NCBI RefSeq assembly: GCF_011605345.1
Contig: NZ_JAAOXM010000015.1
Span: 62,001-126,000 of the forward strand
Source of the DNA: Burkholderia sp. D-99
GTDB taxonomy: Bacteria; Pseudomonadota; Gammaproteobacteria; Burkholderiales; Burkholderiaceae
Reading direction: 5' to 3'
Length of the DNA: 64,000 nt
In this document: positions 7,730-20,415 of the stretch, piece by piece
Position numbering within the stretch: position 1 is the first letter of the stretch
Layout of the letters: every line of letters begins with the position of its first letter
The notes under the pieces: model-generated
Databases searched by the model: none
Told to the model about the DNA's origin: nothing
Seen by the model: only the letters and a program-made list of their open reading frames with translations
Translations under genes and position numbers: made by a program

Positions 7730-8578
7730 ATGCTGCCCCGCATTGAAGCGATCCGCGCCGAGTTGCGCCCGTCCGAGCGCAAGCTCGCCGACTACATCCT
7801 CGCCGCGCCGCGCGAGGTGCTCGACCTCGCGATGACCGAGTTGTCGACGCGCGCGGGCGTCAGCCAGCCGACGATTGCGCGCTTCTGCCAGGCGCTCGGC
7901 TGCAGCGGCTTTCGCGAGTTCAAGATCCGGCTCGCGCAGAGCGTCGCGCCGGGCGTGTCGTCGGTGTATCGCGACGTCGAGCCCGACGAGCCCGCGCCCG
8001 GCATTATCGGCAAGGTATTCGACCGCACGATCGGCGCGCTGATCGAGGTGCGCAACAGCCTGTCGGCCGGCAGCGTCGCCGATGCGATCGCGCTGCTGTC
8101 GAACGCATCGCGGATCGAGTTCTACGGCGCCGGCGGCTCCGGCATCGCCGCGCAGGACATCCAGCACAAGTTCTTCCGGCTCGGCGTGCCGAGCGTCGCG
8201 TATTCGGATCCGCACACGTTCTCGATGTCGTCCGCGCTGCTTGGGCCCCACGACGTCGTCGTCGCGATCTCGAACACCGGCCGCACGCGCGACATCGTCG
8301 ACGCCGCGCGCTCCGCGATCGCGTGCGGCGCGAAGGTCGTCGCAATCACGCAGAGCCATTCGCCGCTCGCGAAGCTCGCGACGGTGAGTCTCGCGTCGAA
8401 CGTTGCGGAGGAAACGGACGTGTTTTCGCCGATGACGTCGCGGATGTCGCATCTCGCGATCGGCGACATCCTAGCGGTCGGCGTCGCGCTGTCGCGCGGC
8501 CCCGCGCTGATGGAACGGGTCGGGCGCGCGAAGGAAGCAATCACGCGCCGCCGGATCGACGACGGCGCGAAGGATTGA
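7730..8578 (+). CDS. hexR: HexR, RpiR-family regulator of glucose/ED genes
   Basis: 282 residues with an N-terminal RpiR helix-turn-helix (about 1-77, ELSTRAGVSQPTIARFCQALG) and a sugar-phosphate-binding SIS domain (about 120-260, GAGGSGIAAQDIQHKFF and AISNTGRTRDIVDAA). HexR proteins sense KDPG and control Entner-Doudoroff genes. Its position divergent from edd, with two matching palindromes between, strongly supports this identity. Confidence 0.93.
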   Translation: MLPRIEAIRAELRPSERKLADYILAAPREVLDLAMTELSTRAGVSQPTIARFCQALGCSGFREFKIRLAQSVAPGVSSVYRDVEPDEPAPGIIGKVFDRTIGALIEVRNSLSAGSVADAIALLSNASRIEFYGAGGSGIAAQDIQHKFFRLGVPSVAYSDPHTFSMSSALLGPHDVVVAISNTGRTRDIVDAARSAIACGAKVVAITQSHSPLAKLATVSLASNVAEETDVFSPMTSRMSHLAIGDILAVGVALSRGPALMERVGRAKEAITRRRIDDGAKD

Positions 8579-8616
8579 GCAGGCACCGCGCGAAACGAAA
8601 CAGCACGTAAACGAAC

Positions 8617-8643
8617 AACGGCGCCCCGCGGGGCGCCGTTTTG
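8617..8643 (+). terminator. Terminator of hexR
   Basis: Perfect 11-bp arms AACGGCGCCCC (8617-8627) and GGGGCGCCGTT (8630-8640) with a 2-nt centre, followed by T residues. It lies 38 bp after the hexR stop. Confidence 0.85.
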
Positions 8644-8681
8644 CATGATTCGAAGCGGTACGTGCCCGCCGGCCGCGTCGC

Positions 8682-9104
8682 TCAAAACGGCTTGATCACG
8701 ACCAGCGCGACCGCCGCGAGCATGCCGAGCACCGGCAGCTCGTTGAATACGCGGTACCACTTGTCGGTGCGCTTGTTCTCGCCGCGCTCGAACACCCGCA
8801 GCAGGTGCCCGCAATATGCGTGATAGACGATGAGCAGCAGCACGACCGTCACCTTCGCATGGATCCAGCCCTGCCCCTGCCCGATGCCGATCGAGAGCCA
8901 GAGCCACAGCCCGCAGGCCAGCGCCGGCACCGCGATCATCGTCATGAAGCGGAACAGCTTGCGCGCCATCAACAACAGGCGCCGCACGGCAGCCGGATCG
9001 GTTTCCATCGCCAGGTTCACGTAGATACGCGGCAGGTAGAAAAGCCCCGCGAACCACGCGGCAATCAGAACGATATGAAACGTCTTGACCCAGAGCATCG
9101 CCAT
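8682..9104 (-). CDS. HemJ-like membrane protein (UPF0093/CopD-type)
   Basis: 140 residues with four hydrophobic segments. The start MAMLWVKTFHIVLIAAWFAG and the following LFYLPRIYVNLA match HemJ, a heme-containing protoporphyrinogen IX oxidase; the conserved His10 and the Lys of WIHAKVTVV are present. Many annotations call such proteins CopD family. The gene is short, single and convergent with hexR; it lies 19 bp after proA on the same strand. The family is clear, the enzyme role is inferred from it. Confidence 0.75.
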   Translation of the reverse strand: MAMLWVKTFHIVLIAAWFAGLFYLPRIYVNLAMETDPAAVRRLLLMARKLFRFMTMIAVPALACGLWLWLSIGIGQGQGWIHAKVTVVLLLIVYHAYCGHLLRVFERGENKRTDKWYRVFNELPVLGMLAAVALVVIKPF

Positions 9105-9123
9105 CGGTTGTGTGCCTCGCTTT

Positions 9124-10395
9124 TTACTGGCGGCCTTCGCCGTGTCCGAGCACGACGTACTTCAGCGACGTCAGCCCTTCCAGGCCGACGGGGCCGCGTG
9201 CGTGCAGCTTGTCGTTCGAGATGCCGATTTCCGCGCCGAGGCCGAATTCGAAACCGTCTGCAAAACGCGTCGACGCGTTGACCATCACGCTCGCCGAATC
9301 GACCTCGCGCAGGAACCGCATCGCACGGTCGTGATCCTCGGTGACGATCGCGTCCGTGTGGTGCGAGCCGTAGTGGTTGATGTGCTCGATCGCGGCGTCG
9401 AGGCCGTCGACGACCTTGATCGCGAGCACCGGCGCGAGATACTCGGTGTGCCAGTCTTCCTCGGTTGCATCGACGAGCGGGCCGACGCCCGCGTCGGCGA
9501 GCACCGCGCGCGCGGCTGCGTCGACACGCAGTTCGACCTGCTTGTCGCGATACAGCTTGCCGAGCGGCGGCAGCAGTTTCGCCGCGACACCGCTCGCGAC
9601 GAGCAGCGTCTCCATCGTGTTGCAGGTGCCGTAGCGGTGCGTCTTCGCGTTGTCGCAGACGGTCAGCGCCTTGGCGAGATCAGCGCGATCGTCGACGTAC
9701 ACGTGGCAGATACCGTCGAGGTGCTTGATCATCGGCACGCGCGCCTCGTTGATCAGGCGTTCGATCAGGCTCTTGCCGCCGCGCGGCACGATCACGTCGA
9801 CGTATTCGGTCATCGTGATCAGCTTGCCGACCGCCGCGCGATCGGCGGTCGCGACGACCTGCACCGCGTCCTGCGGCAGGCCGGCTGCCTCGAGCCCTTC
9901 GCCGATCAGCTTCGCGAGCGCCGCGTTCGATTCGAGCGCTTCGGAGCCGCCGCGCAGGATCGTCGCGTTGCCCGACTTCAGGCACAGCGCAGCCGCGTCG
10001 ATCGTCACGTTCGGGCGCGATTCGTAGATGATGCCGATCACCCCGAGCGGCACACGCATCTGGCCCACCTGGATTCCGCTCGGGCGGTACTTGAGGTTGC
10101 TGATCTCGCCGATCGGATCGGCCAGCGACGCGACCTGGCGCAAGCCCTCGACCATCGTCTGCAGCGCCTTGTCCGACAGCGTCAGGCGATCGACGAACGC
10201 CGCATCGAGCCCCTTTTCACGGGCACGGGCGACATCGCGGGCATTCGCGTCCTTCAGCGCCTGCGCGTCGCGTTCGATTGCGCGCGCCACGGCGTCGAGC
10301 GCCGCGTTCTTCGCGGCCGTGCTGGCGCGCGCCATCGCGCGGGAGGCGTGCCGGGCGCGGCGGCCCAGGTCGGTCATGTACTGATCGATATCCAT
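9124..10395 (-). CDS. proA: Gamma-glutamyl phosphate reductase
   Basis: NADPH-dependent reduction of glutamyl-5-phosphate to the semialdehyde, second step of proline synthesis. 423 residues from the ATG at 10395 ([15 protein letters not shown]), the usual Burkholderia length; an upstream ATG in frame would add 12 untypical residues. Family segments seen are [34 protein letters not shown] and the catalytic-Cys region CNTMETLLV. Confidence 0.95.
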   Translation of the reverse strand: MDIDQYMTDLGRRARHASRAMARASTAAKNAALDAVARAIERDAQALKDANARDVARAREKGLDAAFVDRLTLSDKALQTMVEGLRQVASLADPIGEISNLKYRPSGIQVGQMRVPLGVIGIIYESRPNVTIDAAALCLKSGNATILRGGSEALESNAALAKLIGEGLEAAGLPQDAVQVVATADRAAVGKLITMTEYVDVIVPRGGKSLIERLINEARVPMIKHLDGICHVYVDDRADLAKALTVCDNAKTHRYGTCNTMETLLVASGVAAKLLPPLGKLYRDKQVELRVDAAARAVLADAGVGPLVDATEEDWHTEYLAPVLAIKVVDGLDAAIEHINHYGSHHTDAIVTEDHDRAMRFLREVDSASVMVNASTRFADGFEFGLGAEIGISNDKLHARGPVGLEGLTSLKYVVLGHGEGRQ

Positions 10396-10530
10396 CGTGT
10401 GACTCGAGAAGCGCGCCGCGCTCGGCGGCATGAATTCGTGGGGAAGCGTGGGCGGCGGACGAAGCGCCGCGCCAGCGATCGAAATATTGTAAGCGGGTTG
10501 CGCAGCGCGCGCTGAAGGCCCGGACGGGAC

Positions 10531-11625
10531 TTAGCGTCGCACGCGACCCGCGGTCGGCGGTCGCTCGCCACGGGCACCGGCCACCGTCATCGCGAGCTGG
10601 AACAGCCCGTCCCACGGATCGGGCGGCGGTTCGTCCTGCGTGCGGCGGCCCGGCACGACGGCCGTGAGCCCCTTGACCTGCCGGTCGAGCTTCGCGGCAA
10701 ACGCCAGCGCCTTCTCGAGCATGGGTTCCGACACGCGGTTCAGCGCAGGGCCGATCAGCCGCTCGCGCGGCCCCCACACACGGTTCTCGCGCAGCAGCGT
10801 CGCCAGCGGCTTGCCGGCCGTCGTGCCGCGCTTGATCCGCAGCAGCGTGCGCAACTCCTCGACGACGGCCCACATCACGAGCACGATCGCCTCGCCCTCG
10901 CCCTTCAGCCCGTCGATCATCCGTGCGAGCCGCGCGGCGTCGCCGGCGAGCATCGCTTCGTTCAGCTTGAAGACGTCGTAACGCGCGACGTTCAGCACCG
11001 CGTCGTGCACCTGCTCGAACGACAGCGCGCCCTGCGGATACAGCAGCCCGAGCTTCTGGATTTCCTGGTGCGCGGCGAGCAGGTTGCCTTCGACGCGCTC
11101 CGCGATGAACTGCAGCGCGCGCCGCCCGTCCTCGCCGGGCGCGGCGCGCTGGCCCTGCATCGCGAGGCGCTGGCCGATCCAGTTCGGCAGCTGCGCGCGG
11201 TCGACCGGATCGATCTTCAGCGCGACGCCGCCGTTCTGCAGCGCGGTAAACCACGCGGATTTCTGCGTGGCCGCGTCGAGGCGCGGCAACGTGACGAGCA
11301 TCAGCGCGTCGGGGTTGGGTGCGGCCGCGAGCGTCTTCAGTGCATCGGCGCCTTCCTTGCCGGGCTTGCCCGACGGAATGCGCAGCTCGATCAGCTGGCG
11401 CTCGCCGAACAGCGACATCGCCTGGGTCGCGCCGAGCAGCACACTCCAGTCGAAGCCCCGCTCGACCGTATGCACCGAACGCTCGGTGAAGCCGGCCGCG
11501 CGTGCGGCCGCACGAATGCGGTCGCACGCTTCCTGCGCGAGCAGCGGCTCGTCGCCGTAGACGGTATAGAGCCCGGCCAACCCCTTCGCGAGGTGCGGTT
11601 CCAGCGCATCAAGTCGCAATTGCAT
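10531..11625 (-). CDS. holA: DNA polymerase III delta subunit
   Basis: Clamp-loader subunit that opens the beta clamp. 364 residues, typical for HolA. The N-terminus MQLRLDALEPHLAKGL and GLYTVYGDEPLLAQEACD match the family, and FGERQLIELRIPSGKPG is the clamp-binding region; the C-terminal collar domain follows. It starts 18 bp after lptE, as in other betaproteobacteria (leuS-lptE-holA). Confidence 0.93.
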   Translation of the reverse strand: MQLRLDALEPHLAKGLAGLYTVYGDEPLLAQEACDRIRAAARAAGFTERSVHTVERGFDWSVLLGATQAMSLFGERQLIELRIPSGKPGKEGADALKTLAAAPNPDALMLVTLPRLDAATQKSAWFTALQNGGVALKIDPVDRAQLPNWIGQRLAMQGQRAAPGEDGRRALQFIAERVEGNLLAAHQEIQKLGLLYPQGALSFEQVHDAVLNVARYDVFKLNEAMLAGDAARLARMIDGLKGEGEAIVLVMWAVVEELRTLLRIKRGTTAGKPLATLLRENRVWGPRERLIGPALNRVSEPMLEKALAFAAKLDRQVKGLTAVVPGRRTQDEPPPDPWDGLFQLAMTVAGARGERPPTAGRVRR

Positions 11626-11643
11626 CGGTGCGTGCGCCGTCGA

Positions 11644-12198
11644 TCAGAGCGGCGGCGGCGGCAGCGGCGCGCGCGGCGCAACGCCCGGCACCACGTCTTC
11701 CGGCGCCGGCGTCAGCGAGTGGACGATCGCGAGACGCCGCATCAGCTGGTCGACCGCGTCGCTCTGCATGTCGGCGTACAGGAGGTCGGCTTCCTGCGCC
11801 TTCGCGTTCGTGTACTGATCGCTATACGTCATCGCGCGGTTCAGCGCGATCACGCTCGGCGGAATCAGCACGGTGCCGTCCTTGCTCGTCAGCGTGTAGT
11901 TCAGCGTGTAGAACAGTGCGTATTCCTGCGCCGAGCCATACTTGTTGAGCGTCAGCGTGTTCTGCCCGCGCGACTCCCACATGCGCAGCACGGCGTCGGC
12001 GTCGTCCGCCGACTTGACGATCTTCGTGTCGCTGCCGGCCTCGACGAGGCGCACGAACCGCGCCTCGACCGGCGCTGGCGCGCCGACGATCAGCAGGTGC
12101 TTGAACGCGTAGTCCTGCTGGCCGCGCAACTGGAAGCCGCATGCCGACAGCGCGACTGCGCTGCCGACGGCGAGCATCAAAAACGATCTGCGGATCAC
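11644..12198 (-). CDS. lptE: LPS-assembly lipoprotein LptE
   Basis: Outer-membrane lipoprotein that plugs LptD and helps export lipopolysaccharide. I chose the GTG at 12198 because GAAGGAG lies just before it and the protein then begins with a lipoprotein signal (MIRRSFLMLAVGSAVALSAC, lipid Cys at 20). 184 residues. The mature start CGFQLRG is the family signature. The end is Pro-rich (PRAPLPPPPL). It lies between leuS and holA in one operon. Confidence 0.92.
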   Translation of the reverse strand: MIRRSFLMLAVGSAVALSACGFQLRGQQDYAFKHLLIVGAPAPVEARFVRLVEAGSDTKIVKSADDADAVLRMWESRGQNTLTLNKYGSAQEYALFYTLNYTLTSKDGTVLIPPSVIALNRAMTYSDQYTNAKAQEADLLYADMQSDAVDQLMRRLAIVHSLTPAPEDVVPGVAPRAPLPPPPL

Positions 12199-12236
12199 CT
12201 TCGCTCCTTCTGGGTACGTCCGACGGCCAGCGGCCG

Positions 12237-15002
<2,766 letters not shown>

Positions 15003-15123
15003 TTACCTGAAAAAAGCCTGCCAACCGGGAAAAACGTTGATTATACCGCCCGCGCCTGCCCATCCGGCCGGTCTTGCGGCGTGCGGCCCGATCCCGCGGC
15101 AGGGACGGGCCCGCCGGATCCGC

Positions 15124-15585
15124 TCAGCGGTTGGCCGGCACGGCACGCGCCGCCGCGGAACCGCCTGCCTGCGGCGGCACGTCGGTCACGAAGCCGATCC
15201 GCGTGAGTCCGGCGGCCTGCGCGGCGCCCATCACCTGCGCAATCACGTCGTAACGGGTGGCGCGCGATGCGCGCAGCCGCAGCTCGGGCGGTGCGCCGCC
15301 CGCGGCGGCGGCCCGGAAGCGCGCGGGCAGCGCGTCGAGCGCCACCGGCGCGTCGTCCCAGTACAGCTTGCCCGCGTCGTCGATCGACAAGGTGACGGAT
15401 TGCGGCGTGTCGCGCGCGACGCTGGCCGCGACCTTCGGCAGGTCGAGCCGGATCGCGTGCGTCATCAGCGGCGCGGTGATGATGAAGATGACGAGCAGCA
15501 CCAGCATCACGTCGATCAGCGGCGTCATGTTGATCTCCGCCATCGGCGCGGACGTCTTGTGGTGCTCGAGTCCGCCGAATGCCAT
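15124..15585 (-). CDS. exbD: ExbD/TolR biopolymer transport protein
   Basis: 153 residues. One membrane segment near the N-terminus contains the functional Asp (NMTPLIDVMLVLLVIFIITAP); a periplasmic domain follows. With ExbB it forms a proton-driven motor energising TonB-dependent outer-membrane uptake. It starts 24 bp after exbB. No tonB lies nearby, so the partner could be TonB or TolA encoded elsewhere. Confidence 0.9.
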   Translation of the reverse strand: MAFGGLEHHKTSAPMAEINMTPLIDVMLVLLVIFIITAPLMTHAIRLDLPKVAASVARDTPQSVTLSIDDAGKLYWDDAPVALDALPARFRAAAAGGAPPELRLRASRATRYDVIAQVMGAAQAAGLTRIGFVTDVPPQAGGSAAARAVPANR

Positions 15586-15609
15586 GGTCGCTCCTCCGGA
15601 ATGGGCGCG

Positions 15610-16278
15610 TCAGGCTTCCTGCGCGCACACGAACACGTGCAGATCGCGCGCGAAGCCGTCGAGTTCCTCGGCGAGCTGCCGCACGAGCCGCCCGAGGATG
15701 TTGTAGGCCAGCACCGCGGGAATCGCGACCACGAGCCCGAACGCGGTCATGATCAGCGCCTCGCCGACCGGCCCCGCGACGTTCTCGATCTGCGCCTGCC
15801 CGCTCGCGGCGATGCTGCCGAGCGCGTGATAGATGCCCCACACGGTGCCGAGCAGCCCGACAAACGGCGCGGTGCTGCCGATCGACGCGAGCAGCACCTG
15901 GCCGAATTCGAGACGCCGCTGCGAACGCAGCATCGCGTGCCGCAACGCACGCAGCACGCGTTCGCTGCGCTCGACGCGCGCGGCCAGTGCGGCCGGGTCG
16001 TGGTCGTCAGCCGCATCGCGCGCGGCTTCGGCGAGCGGCACGAACACGCGCTCGCGATCGGTGCCGGCGAGCGCGGCAATGCCCGCGTCGAGCGACGGCG
16101 CGCGCCAGAACGCGGCGAGCGCGCGCGGCCCCTGCCGCTTCGCGCGGACCAGCAGCCAGGCTTTCATGAGGAGGAAGCACCAGCTGGCGACGGACATCGC
16201 CAGCAGTACATAAGCAACGGCATGCGTGATCGCATCGCCGCTTTCGAGGTAGTGGACAACGCCGGTGGGTATCGCCAT
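15610..16278 (-). CDS. exbB: ExbB/TolQ proton channel protein
   Basis: 222 residues with three membrane segments: one near residue 20-40 and two in the C-terminal half (STAPFVGLLGTVWGIYHAL and EALIMTAFGLVVAIPAVLAY), the conserved MotA/TolQ/ExbB region. It lies 18 bp after dapB and is followed by exbD. The bamE-dapB-exbB-exbD order suggests co-transcription. Confidence 0.92.
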   Translation of the reverse strand: MAIPTGVVHYLESGDAITHAVAYVLLAMSVASWCFLLMKAWLLVRAKRQGPRALAAFWRAPSLDAGIAALAGTDRERVFVPLAEAARDAADDHDPAALAARVERSERVLRALRHAMLRSQRRLEFGQVLLASIGSTAPFVGLLGTVWGIYHALGSIAASGQAQIENVAGPVGEALIMTAFGLVVAIPAVLAYNILGRLVRQLAEELDGFARDLHVFVCAQEA

Positions 16279-16296
16279 CGGAGTTTCCCCGTGGTG

Positions 16297-17094
16297 TCAG
16301 CGCAGGCCGAGCACGTCCTGCATGTCGAACAGGCCGGCGCCGCGCGCCGACAGGAAGCGGACCGCGCGCAGCGCGCCCTGCGCATACGACACGCGGCTCG
16401 ACGACTTGTGCGTGATCTCGATGCGCTCACCGATCCCGGCGAACAGCACGGTGTGATCGCCGACGATGTCGCCGCCGCGCACCGCGGCGAAACCGATCGA
16501 CGACGGATCGCGTTCGCCCGTCACGCCGTGACGGCCGTACACCGCGCAATCGTCGAGCGAGCGCCCAAGCGCACCGGCGACGGCTTCACCCATCATCAGC
16601 GCTGTGCCCGACGGCGCGTCGACCTTGTGGCGGTGATGCGCCTCGATGATCTCGATGTCGTAGCCGTGCGAGAAGTGCTTCGCCGCGAATTCGAGCAGCT
16701 TCAGCGTGACGTTCACGCCGACGCTCATGTTCGCCGCGAACACGATGCCGGTCTTGCCCGCCGCAGCCTGCAGCTCCGCCTTCTGCTCGGCGGTGAAGCC
16801 GGTCGTGCCGATCACGAGCTTCACGTCGTGGCGCAGCGCGGCCTCGATATGGGCCATCGTGCCTTCCGGGCGCGTGAAGTCGATCAGGTAGTCGGCCTGC
16901 GCGAACACGGCGTCGAGATCGGCGGTCAGCTTGACCCCGGTTTCCTTGCCGAGGAACGCGCCGGCGTCCTGGCCGAGGAACGGCGAATCGGCACGGTCGA
17001 GCGCGCCGACGAGCTGCGCGTCGGAATCGTTGAGAACGGCTTCGATCAGCATCCGGCCCATACGGCCCGATGCGCCGGCAATCGCAATCTTCAT
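16297..17094 (-). CDS. dapB: 4-Hydroxy-tetrahydrodipicolinate reductase
   Basis: NAD(P)H-dependent step of lysine and meso-diaminopimelate synthesis. 265 residues. The dinucleotide-binding loop GASGRMG is at residues 7-13; the substrate segment [13 protein letters not shown] carries the catalytic His and Lys. It starts 62 bp after bamE. Confidence 0.97.
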   Translation of the reverse strand: MKIAIAGASGRMGRMLIEAVLNDSDAQLVGALDRADSPFLGQDAGAFLGKETGVKLTADLDAVFAQADYLIDFTRPEGTMAHIEAALRHDVKLVIGTTGFTAEQKAELQAAAGKTGIVFAANMSVGVNVTLKLLEFAAKHFSHGYDIEIIEAHHRHKVDAPSGTALMMGEAVAGALGRSLDDCAVYGRHGVTGERDPSSIGFAAVRGGDIVGDHTVLFAGIGERIEITHKSSSRVSYAQGALRAVRFLSARGAGLFDMQDVLGLR

Positions 17095-17156
17095 GGCTTT
17101 CTACACGACAGGTCTAAAGGCGGGCGGCGCATGCCGCCCTGTTTCCGCGCCCGAGC

Positions 17157-17957
17157 TTACTGCGCCGGCGCGGTGAGCGGCTGGTTCTGCAGGTTGTCCG
17201 AGCCTTGCGGTCCGACCGGCGGCGACGCCTCGTTCGACGCGTTCGGCGGCGGCGGACGATGGAACTGGAACTGCGGCTGGATCGCCGGCGCGGCGCCCGG
17301 CGGCTGGCCGCCCGGTACCGGCGCGCCGCCCGAAGCCTGCGCGGACGGCGTGAAACGGCGTGCGGCCGAACCCTGACCCGACACCTGGTTGGTCGCGCGG
17401 TTCGCCGCGCGGGCAGCCTGCGCGTTCGCATCCTGGTCGACCACCGCGCCGGACGCCGGCACGGCGGACGGGCTGGCGACAGCCTCCGACGCGCTCGCCG
17501 CTTGCGCGGCGGCGGCAGCCTCGGCGGCCTTCTTCGCCGCTGCAGCCGCCTTCGCCTTCTTGCCGCCACGGTCGCCGTCGATGTCGGCCAGCAGGTCGAG
17601 TTCCGAAGGCAGGTTGTCCGCCCCCGTCCAGCCCGCCAGGCGATCGCCCGAGAACGTCACGACGAGATCGCGCTGCTGGACGACTGCCGTCGAGCCGCGC
17701 TTGAAGTAGAAGAGGTAATCCCAGCGGTCGGCGTGGAACATGTCCGCCAGCAGCGGCGTGCCGAGCAGCGCGCGCACCTGCTCGCGCGACATGCCGATCT
17801 GCAGCTGCGCGGCCTTCTCCTGCGACACGAAGTTGCCTTGCACGACGGTAATCCGGTAGGGGGTGATGCTCTGCGCGATGCGCTGCGTCACGCTGTCGTA
17901 CGACGAACAACCAGCCAGCGCGGCAACGGCGGCGGCAGCGATGATGACACTCCGCAT
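17157..17957 (-). CDS. bamE: BamE outer-membrane assembly lipoprotein, extended
   Basis: Component of the BAM machine that inserts beta-barrel proteins. I use the ATG at 17957, preceded by AGAGGAG, because it gives a lipoprotein signal with lipid Cys at 17 (AAVAALAGCSSYD). Residues about 30-105 are the BamE/SmpA domain (QIGMSREQVRALLGTPLLAD). The protein is 266 residues, more than twice the E. coli form; the extra ~150 residues are rich in Ala, Pro, Gln and Lys and look disordered. The gene is divergent from fur. Confidence 0.92.
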   Translation of the reverse strand: MRSVIIAAAAVAALAGCSSYDSVTQRIAQSITPYRITVVQGNFVSQEKAAQLQIGMSREQVRALLGTPLLADMFHADRWDYLFYFKRGSTAVVQQRDLVVTFSGDRLAGWTGADNLPSELDLLADIDGDRGGKKAKAAAAAKKAAEAAAAAQAASASEAVASPSAVPASGAVVDQDANAQAARAANRATNQVSGQGSAARRFTPSAQASGGAPVPGGQPPGAAPAIQPQFQFHRPPPPNASNEASPPVGPQGSDNLQNQPLTAPAQ

Positions 17958-18099
17958 GCGGCTCCTCTGAAAGTGCGAAAGAGATTCTGGAATCATTTCC
18001 CTCACCGTGCAGGCCCGCATCGCAGGCCGCGCGTGTTTCTGGAACGGCGAAAAGCCGGTAACATTGAAGCCCTGCATTGTACTCTAGGGATGCCTAGCC

Positions 18100-18528
18100 A
18101 TGACCAATCCGACGGATCTCAAGAATATCGGGCTAAAGGCCACCCTACCGCGCCTCAAGATTCTCGAGATCTTCCAGCAAAGCCCGGTGCGCCACCTGAC
18201 CGCAGAAGACGTCTACCGGAACCTGCTCAACGAGCAGCTCGACATCGGGCTTGCCACCGTCTACCGCGTGCTGACGCAGTTCGAGCAGGCCGGCCTGCTG
18301 TCGCGCAGCAACTTCGAATCCGGCAAGGCCGTGTTCGAACTGAACGAAGGCTCGCACCACGATCACCTCGTGTGCCTCGATTGCGGCCGCGTCGAGGAAT
18401 TCTTCGACGCCGAGATCGAAGGCCGCCAGCAGGCGATCGCGAAGGAGCGCGGCTTCCGGCTCCAGGAGCACTCGCTCGCGATGTACGGTTCCTGCACGAC
18501 CGAGAACTGCCCGCACCGCAAGCACTGA
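18100..18528 (+). CDS. fur: Ferric uptake regulator Fur
   Basis: Iron-responsive repressor, 142 residues. A winged helix ([26 protein letters not shown]) is followed by the dimer domain with metal ligands [11 protein letters not shown] and a C-terminal Cys pair (GSCTTENC). Divergence from bamE is the usual beta-proteobacterial order. Confidence 0.97.
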   Translation: MTNPTDLKNIGLKATLPRLKILEIFQQSPVRHLTAEDVYRNLLNEQLDIGLATVYRVLTQFEQAGLLSRSNFESGKAVFELNEGSHHDHLVCLDCGRVEEFFDAEIEGRQQAIAKERGFRLQEHSLAMYGSCTTENCPHRKH

Positions 18529-18552
18529 AATCAATCCGCGCGCGGCGCATGC

Positions 18553-18596
18553 AAGACGGCCCGGACGGCGATTCGCCTTCCGGGCCGTCTTCTTTT
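18553..18596 (+). terminator. Terminator of fur
   Basis: Perfect 13-bp arms AAGACGGCCCGGA (18553-18565) and TCCGGGCCGTCTT (18579-18591), followed by CTTTT. It lies 24 bp after the fur stop. Confidence 0.88.
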
Positions 18597-18760
18597 CGAG
18601 ATACGCAAGAGGCACCCGCCGGGGGAAACCGGCGGCGCACCGCCGCCGCACGGGCCGGCCCGCCCAGGCTTTCGAAAACCCTTCGCGTTGCCTGCCCGGG
18701 CAGCCCCGGGTGACCCCGGGTGACATCAGGCAGCCGGGGCGACCAGCCTGCCCGCCTCAG

Positions 18761-19285
18761 TCATGCCGCGCCCGCGCAGGCCGGCTCGAACTCGAGCGCC
18801 CATGCCCGCTCGAGCGGGATCTCGTCGCAGTTCGGCTGCGGGCCACCGCGATCGACGATCACGAAATCGCTGACCGCATCGAGCGCGAGCAGCGGATGGT
18901 GCCAGACGCCTTTCGCATAGTTCACGCCCTGCCAGCCTTCCGCGAGGAACGCGCGCATCGCGTCGGGCCGGAAATCGCCGGCCGGCGCGACGACGATCGC
19001 GTAACGCGACACCGCCGCGAGCGGGATGAACGCCTGGCTGCCGTGTGGATGGCGCTCCATCAGCGTGACCGCGACCGGCAGCGCACGCGGCTGCGCGCGG
19101 AACACGCTGACGAGCGGGCGGCCGCCGTCCGCGCACACGTCGATCGTCGCGAGATCGTGAAAGCGCTCGGTCGTGCCGCCGTTGATCGGGAAATGCCGCG
19201 CGCCCTCGAGCGCGATCACGTCGCCGAACGGCGCGAACGCTTCGCGGGTCAGGCGCTCGACGCGCAGGATGTGGGATCCGCTCAT
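18761..19285 (-). CDS. allA: Ureidoglycolate lyase
   Basis: Splits ureidoglycolate to glyoxylate and urea. 174 residues from the ATG at 19285, which has AAGGAGG in front; a longer frame runs into alc. AllA marks include [13 protein letters not shown], the [11 protein letters not shown] metal/cupin segment, [11 protein letters not shown] and VDRGG. It lies 14 bp after alc, whose product is its substrate. Confidence 0.92.
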   Translation of the reverse strand: MSGSHILRVERLTREAFAPFGDVIALEGARHFPINGGTTERFHDLATIDVCADGGRPLVSVFRAQPRALPVAVTLMERHPHGSQAFIPLAAVSRYAIVVAPAGDFRPDAMRAFLAEGWQGVNYAKGVWHHPLLALDAVSDFVIVDRGGPQPNCDEIPLERAWALEFEPACAGAA

Positions 19286-19299
19286 GTTGTCGCCCTCCT

Positions 19300-20307
19300 T
19301 CAGGCCGGCTCGCCCCACAGACGCAGGCGCGACACGCCGCCGTCCGGGAAGATGTTGAAACGCACGTGCGTGACGGGGCCGAGCGCGGCAAGCTGGTCGA
19401 ACGTGTGGACGTGGTCCATCGACAGCGTCTGCTCGCCGAGCAGTTCGGCCCAGAACATCGCCTGCGTGACAAGCGAATCGTCGGTGCCGCCCGCGACCCG
19501 CGCAGCCTGCAGCGAGCAGCGGTCGGGGAAATTGCCCTTGAAGAATGCGGTATCGACCTCGACGCGCCGGATGATGCCCGGCCGCGCGAGCGCGACGATC
19601 GCCCAGTCGTTGCCGGGCTCGCGGCGGCGCCGCGTTTCCCAGCCGTCGCCCATGTTCACGCCGCGCCCCGGCATCAGCATCTGCGATGCCGGGCCGAAAT
19701 GCTGGTTGTTCGCGGCCACCAGGTAGCCGCCGTTCTCGATCGCCGCGAGATCGACGAGCTCGCCGGCCGGCACCTGGCGCCAGTCGCGCTGCGGCTGGCC
19801 GTACACACGCAGCCGCGCGAGGCCGCCGTCCGGGTACAGGTTCACGCGCAGGTGCGTATAGGGTTGCGAATCGTCGACGCTCACGTAGTGATGCGAATTA
19901 CCCTGCAGCGTCGTCGCCGGGACGATCGGGCGCCATTCGGCGTTGTCGGGCGGCGTGTCGCCTTCGGCGACGCACGCGTCGATCGACGCGGCCGGCGGGA
20001 AGTTGCCGGTGAAATGGCTCGTGTCGAGGTCGACGCCGTGGATCACGCCCGGCCGCGCGAGCCGCACCACGCAGAAGTCGTGGCCGGTCGTGCGCTTGCG
20101 GCGCGTTTCCCAGCCGTCCATCCACTTGCCGTGGTCGTCGTACTTGCCGGGGATGAACACGGCCGGTTCGGGATTCAGCATGCGCTCCTTCGGCGCGAAG
20201 AACTCGTCGCTGGCGAAGAGCGCTTGCGCCCCGAGGCGCGGGTCGGCGAGGTTCATGTAACGCCGCGTAAACGCCGGCGCGTTCGGATCGAGGATGGGGG
20301 CTGCCAT
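19300..20307 (-). CDS. alc: Allantoicase
   Basis: Hydrolyses allantoate to ureidoglycolate and urea. 335 residues built of two similar allantoicase domains; both contain a GWETRRKR or GWETRRRR segment and a [11 protein letters not shown] or [11 protein letters not shown] segment. It precedes allA and follows a DctA-like transporter on the same strand. No allantoinase or urate oxidase is in the window. Confidence 0.94.
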   Translation of the reverse strand: MAAPILDPNAPAFTRRYMNLADPRLGAQALFASDEFFAPKERMLNPEPAVFIPGKYDDHGKWMDGWETRRKRTTGHDFCVVRLARPGVIHGVDLDTSHFTGNFPPAASIDACVAEGDTPPDNAEWRPIVPATTLQGNSHHYVSVDDSQPYTHLRVNLYPDGGLARLRVYGQPQRDWRQVPAGELVDLAAIENGGYLVAANNQHFGPASQMLMPGRGVNMGDGWETRRRREPGNDWAIVALARPGIIRRVEVDTAFFKGNFPDRCSLQAARVAGGTDDSLVTQAMFWAELLGEQTLSMDHVHTFDQLAALGPVTHVRFNIFPDGGVSRLRLWGEPA

Positions 20308-20332
20308 GTCGTCTCCTGAGGTTCGATGAAGT

Positions 20333-20354
20333 GCCGGCGCATCGAGGCGCCGGC
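20333..20354. repeat. GC-rich hairpin between dctA and alc
   Basis: GCCGGCGC (20333-20340) and GCGCCGGC (20347-20354) form a short stem in the 108-bp gap between dctA and alc. There is no T run, so it is more likely an RNA-stability or attenuation element than a full terminator. Confidence 0.4.
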
Positions 20355-20401
20355 CACATGAATTCGGTTGCGCGGGACGACCAGGGGAAGCCGCCCCGCG
20401 C

Positions 20402-20412
20402 GGGGGGGGGGG
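20402..20412. repeat. G11 homopolymer after dctA
   Basis: Eleven G in a row lie just after the dctA stop codon (20416-20418 on the minus strand). Such tracts are prone to slippage and to sequencing error. It is outside coding sequence. Confidence 0.8.
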
Positions 20413-20415
20413 CGC

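Noticed and set aside
18704-18723. Two copies of CCCCGGGTGA after fur
   Set aside because: Only two short copies in GC-rich DNA; not enough for a repeat element.
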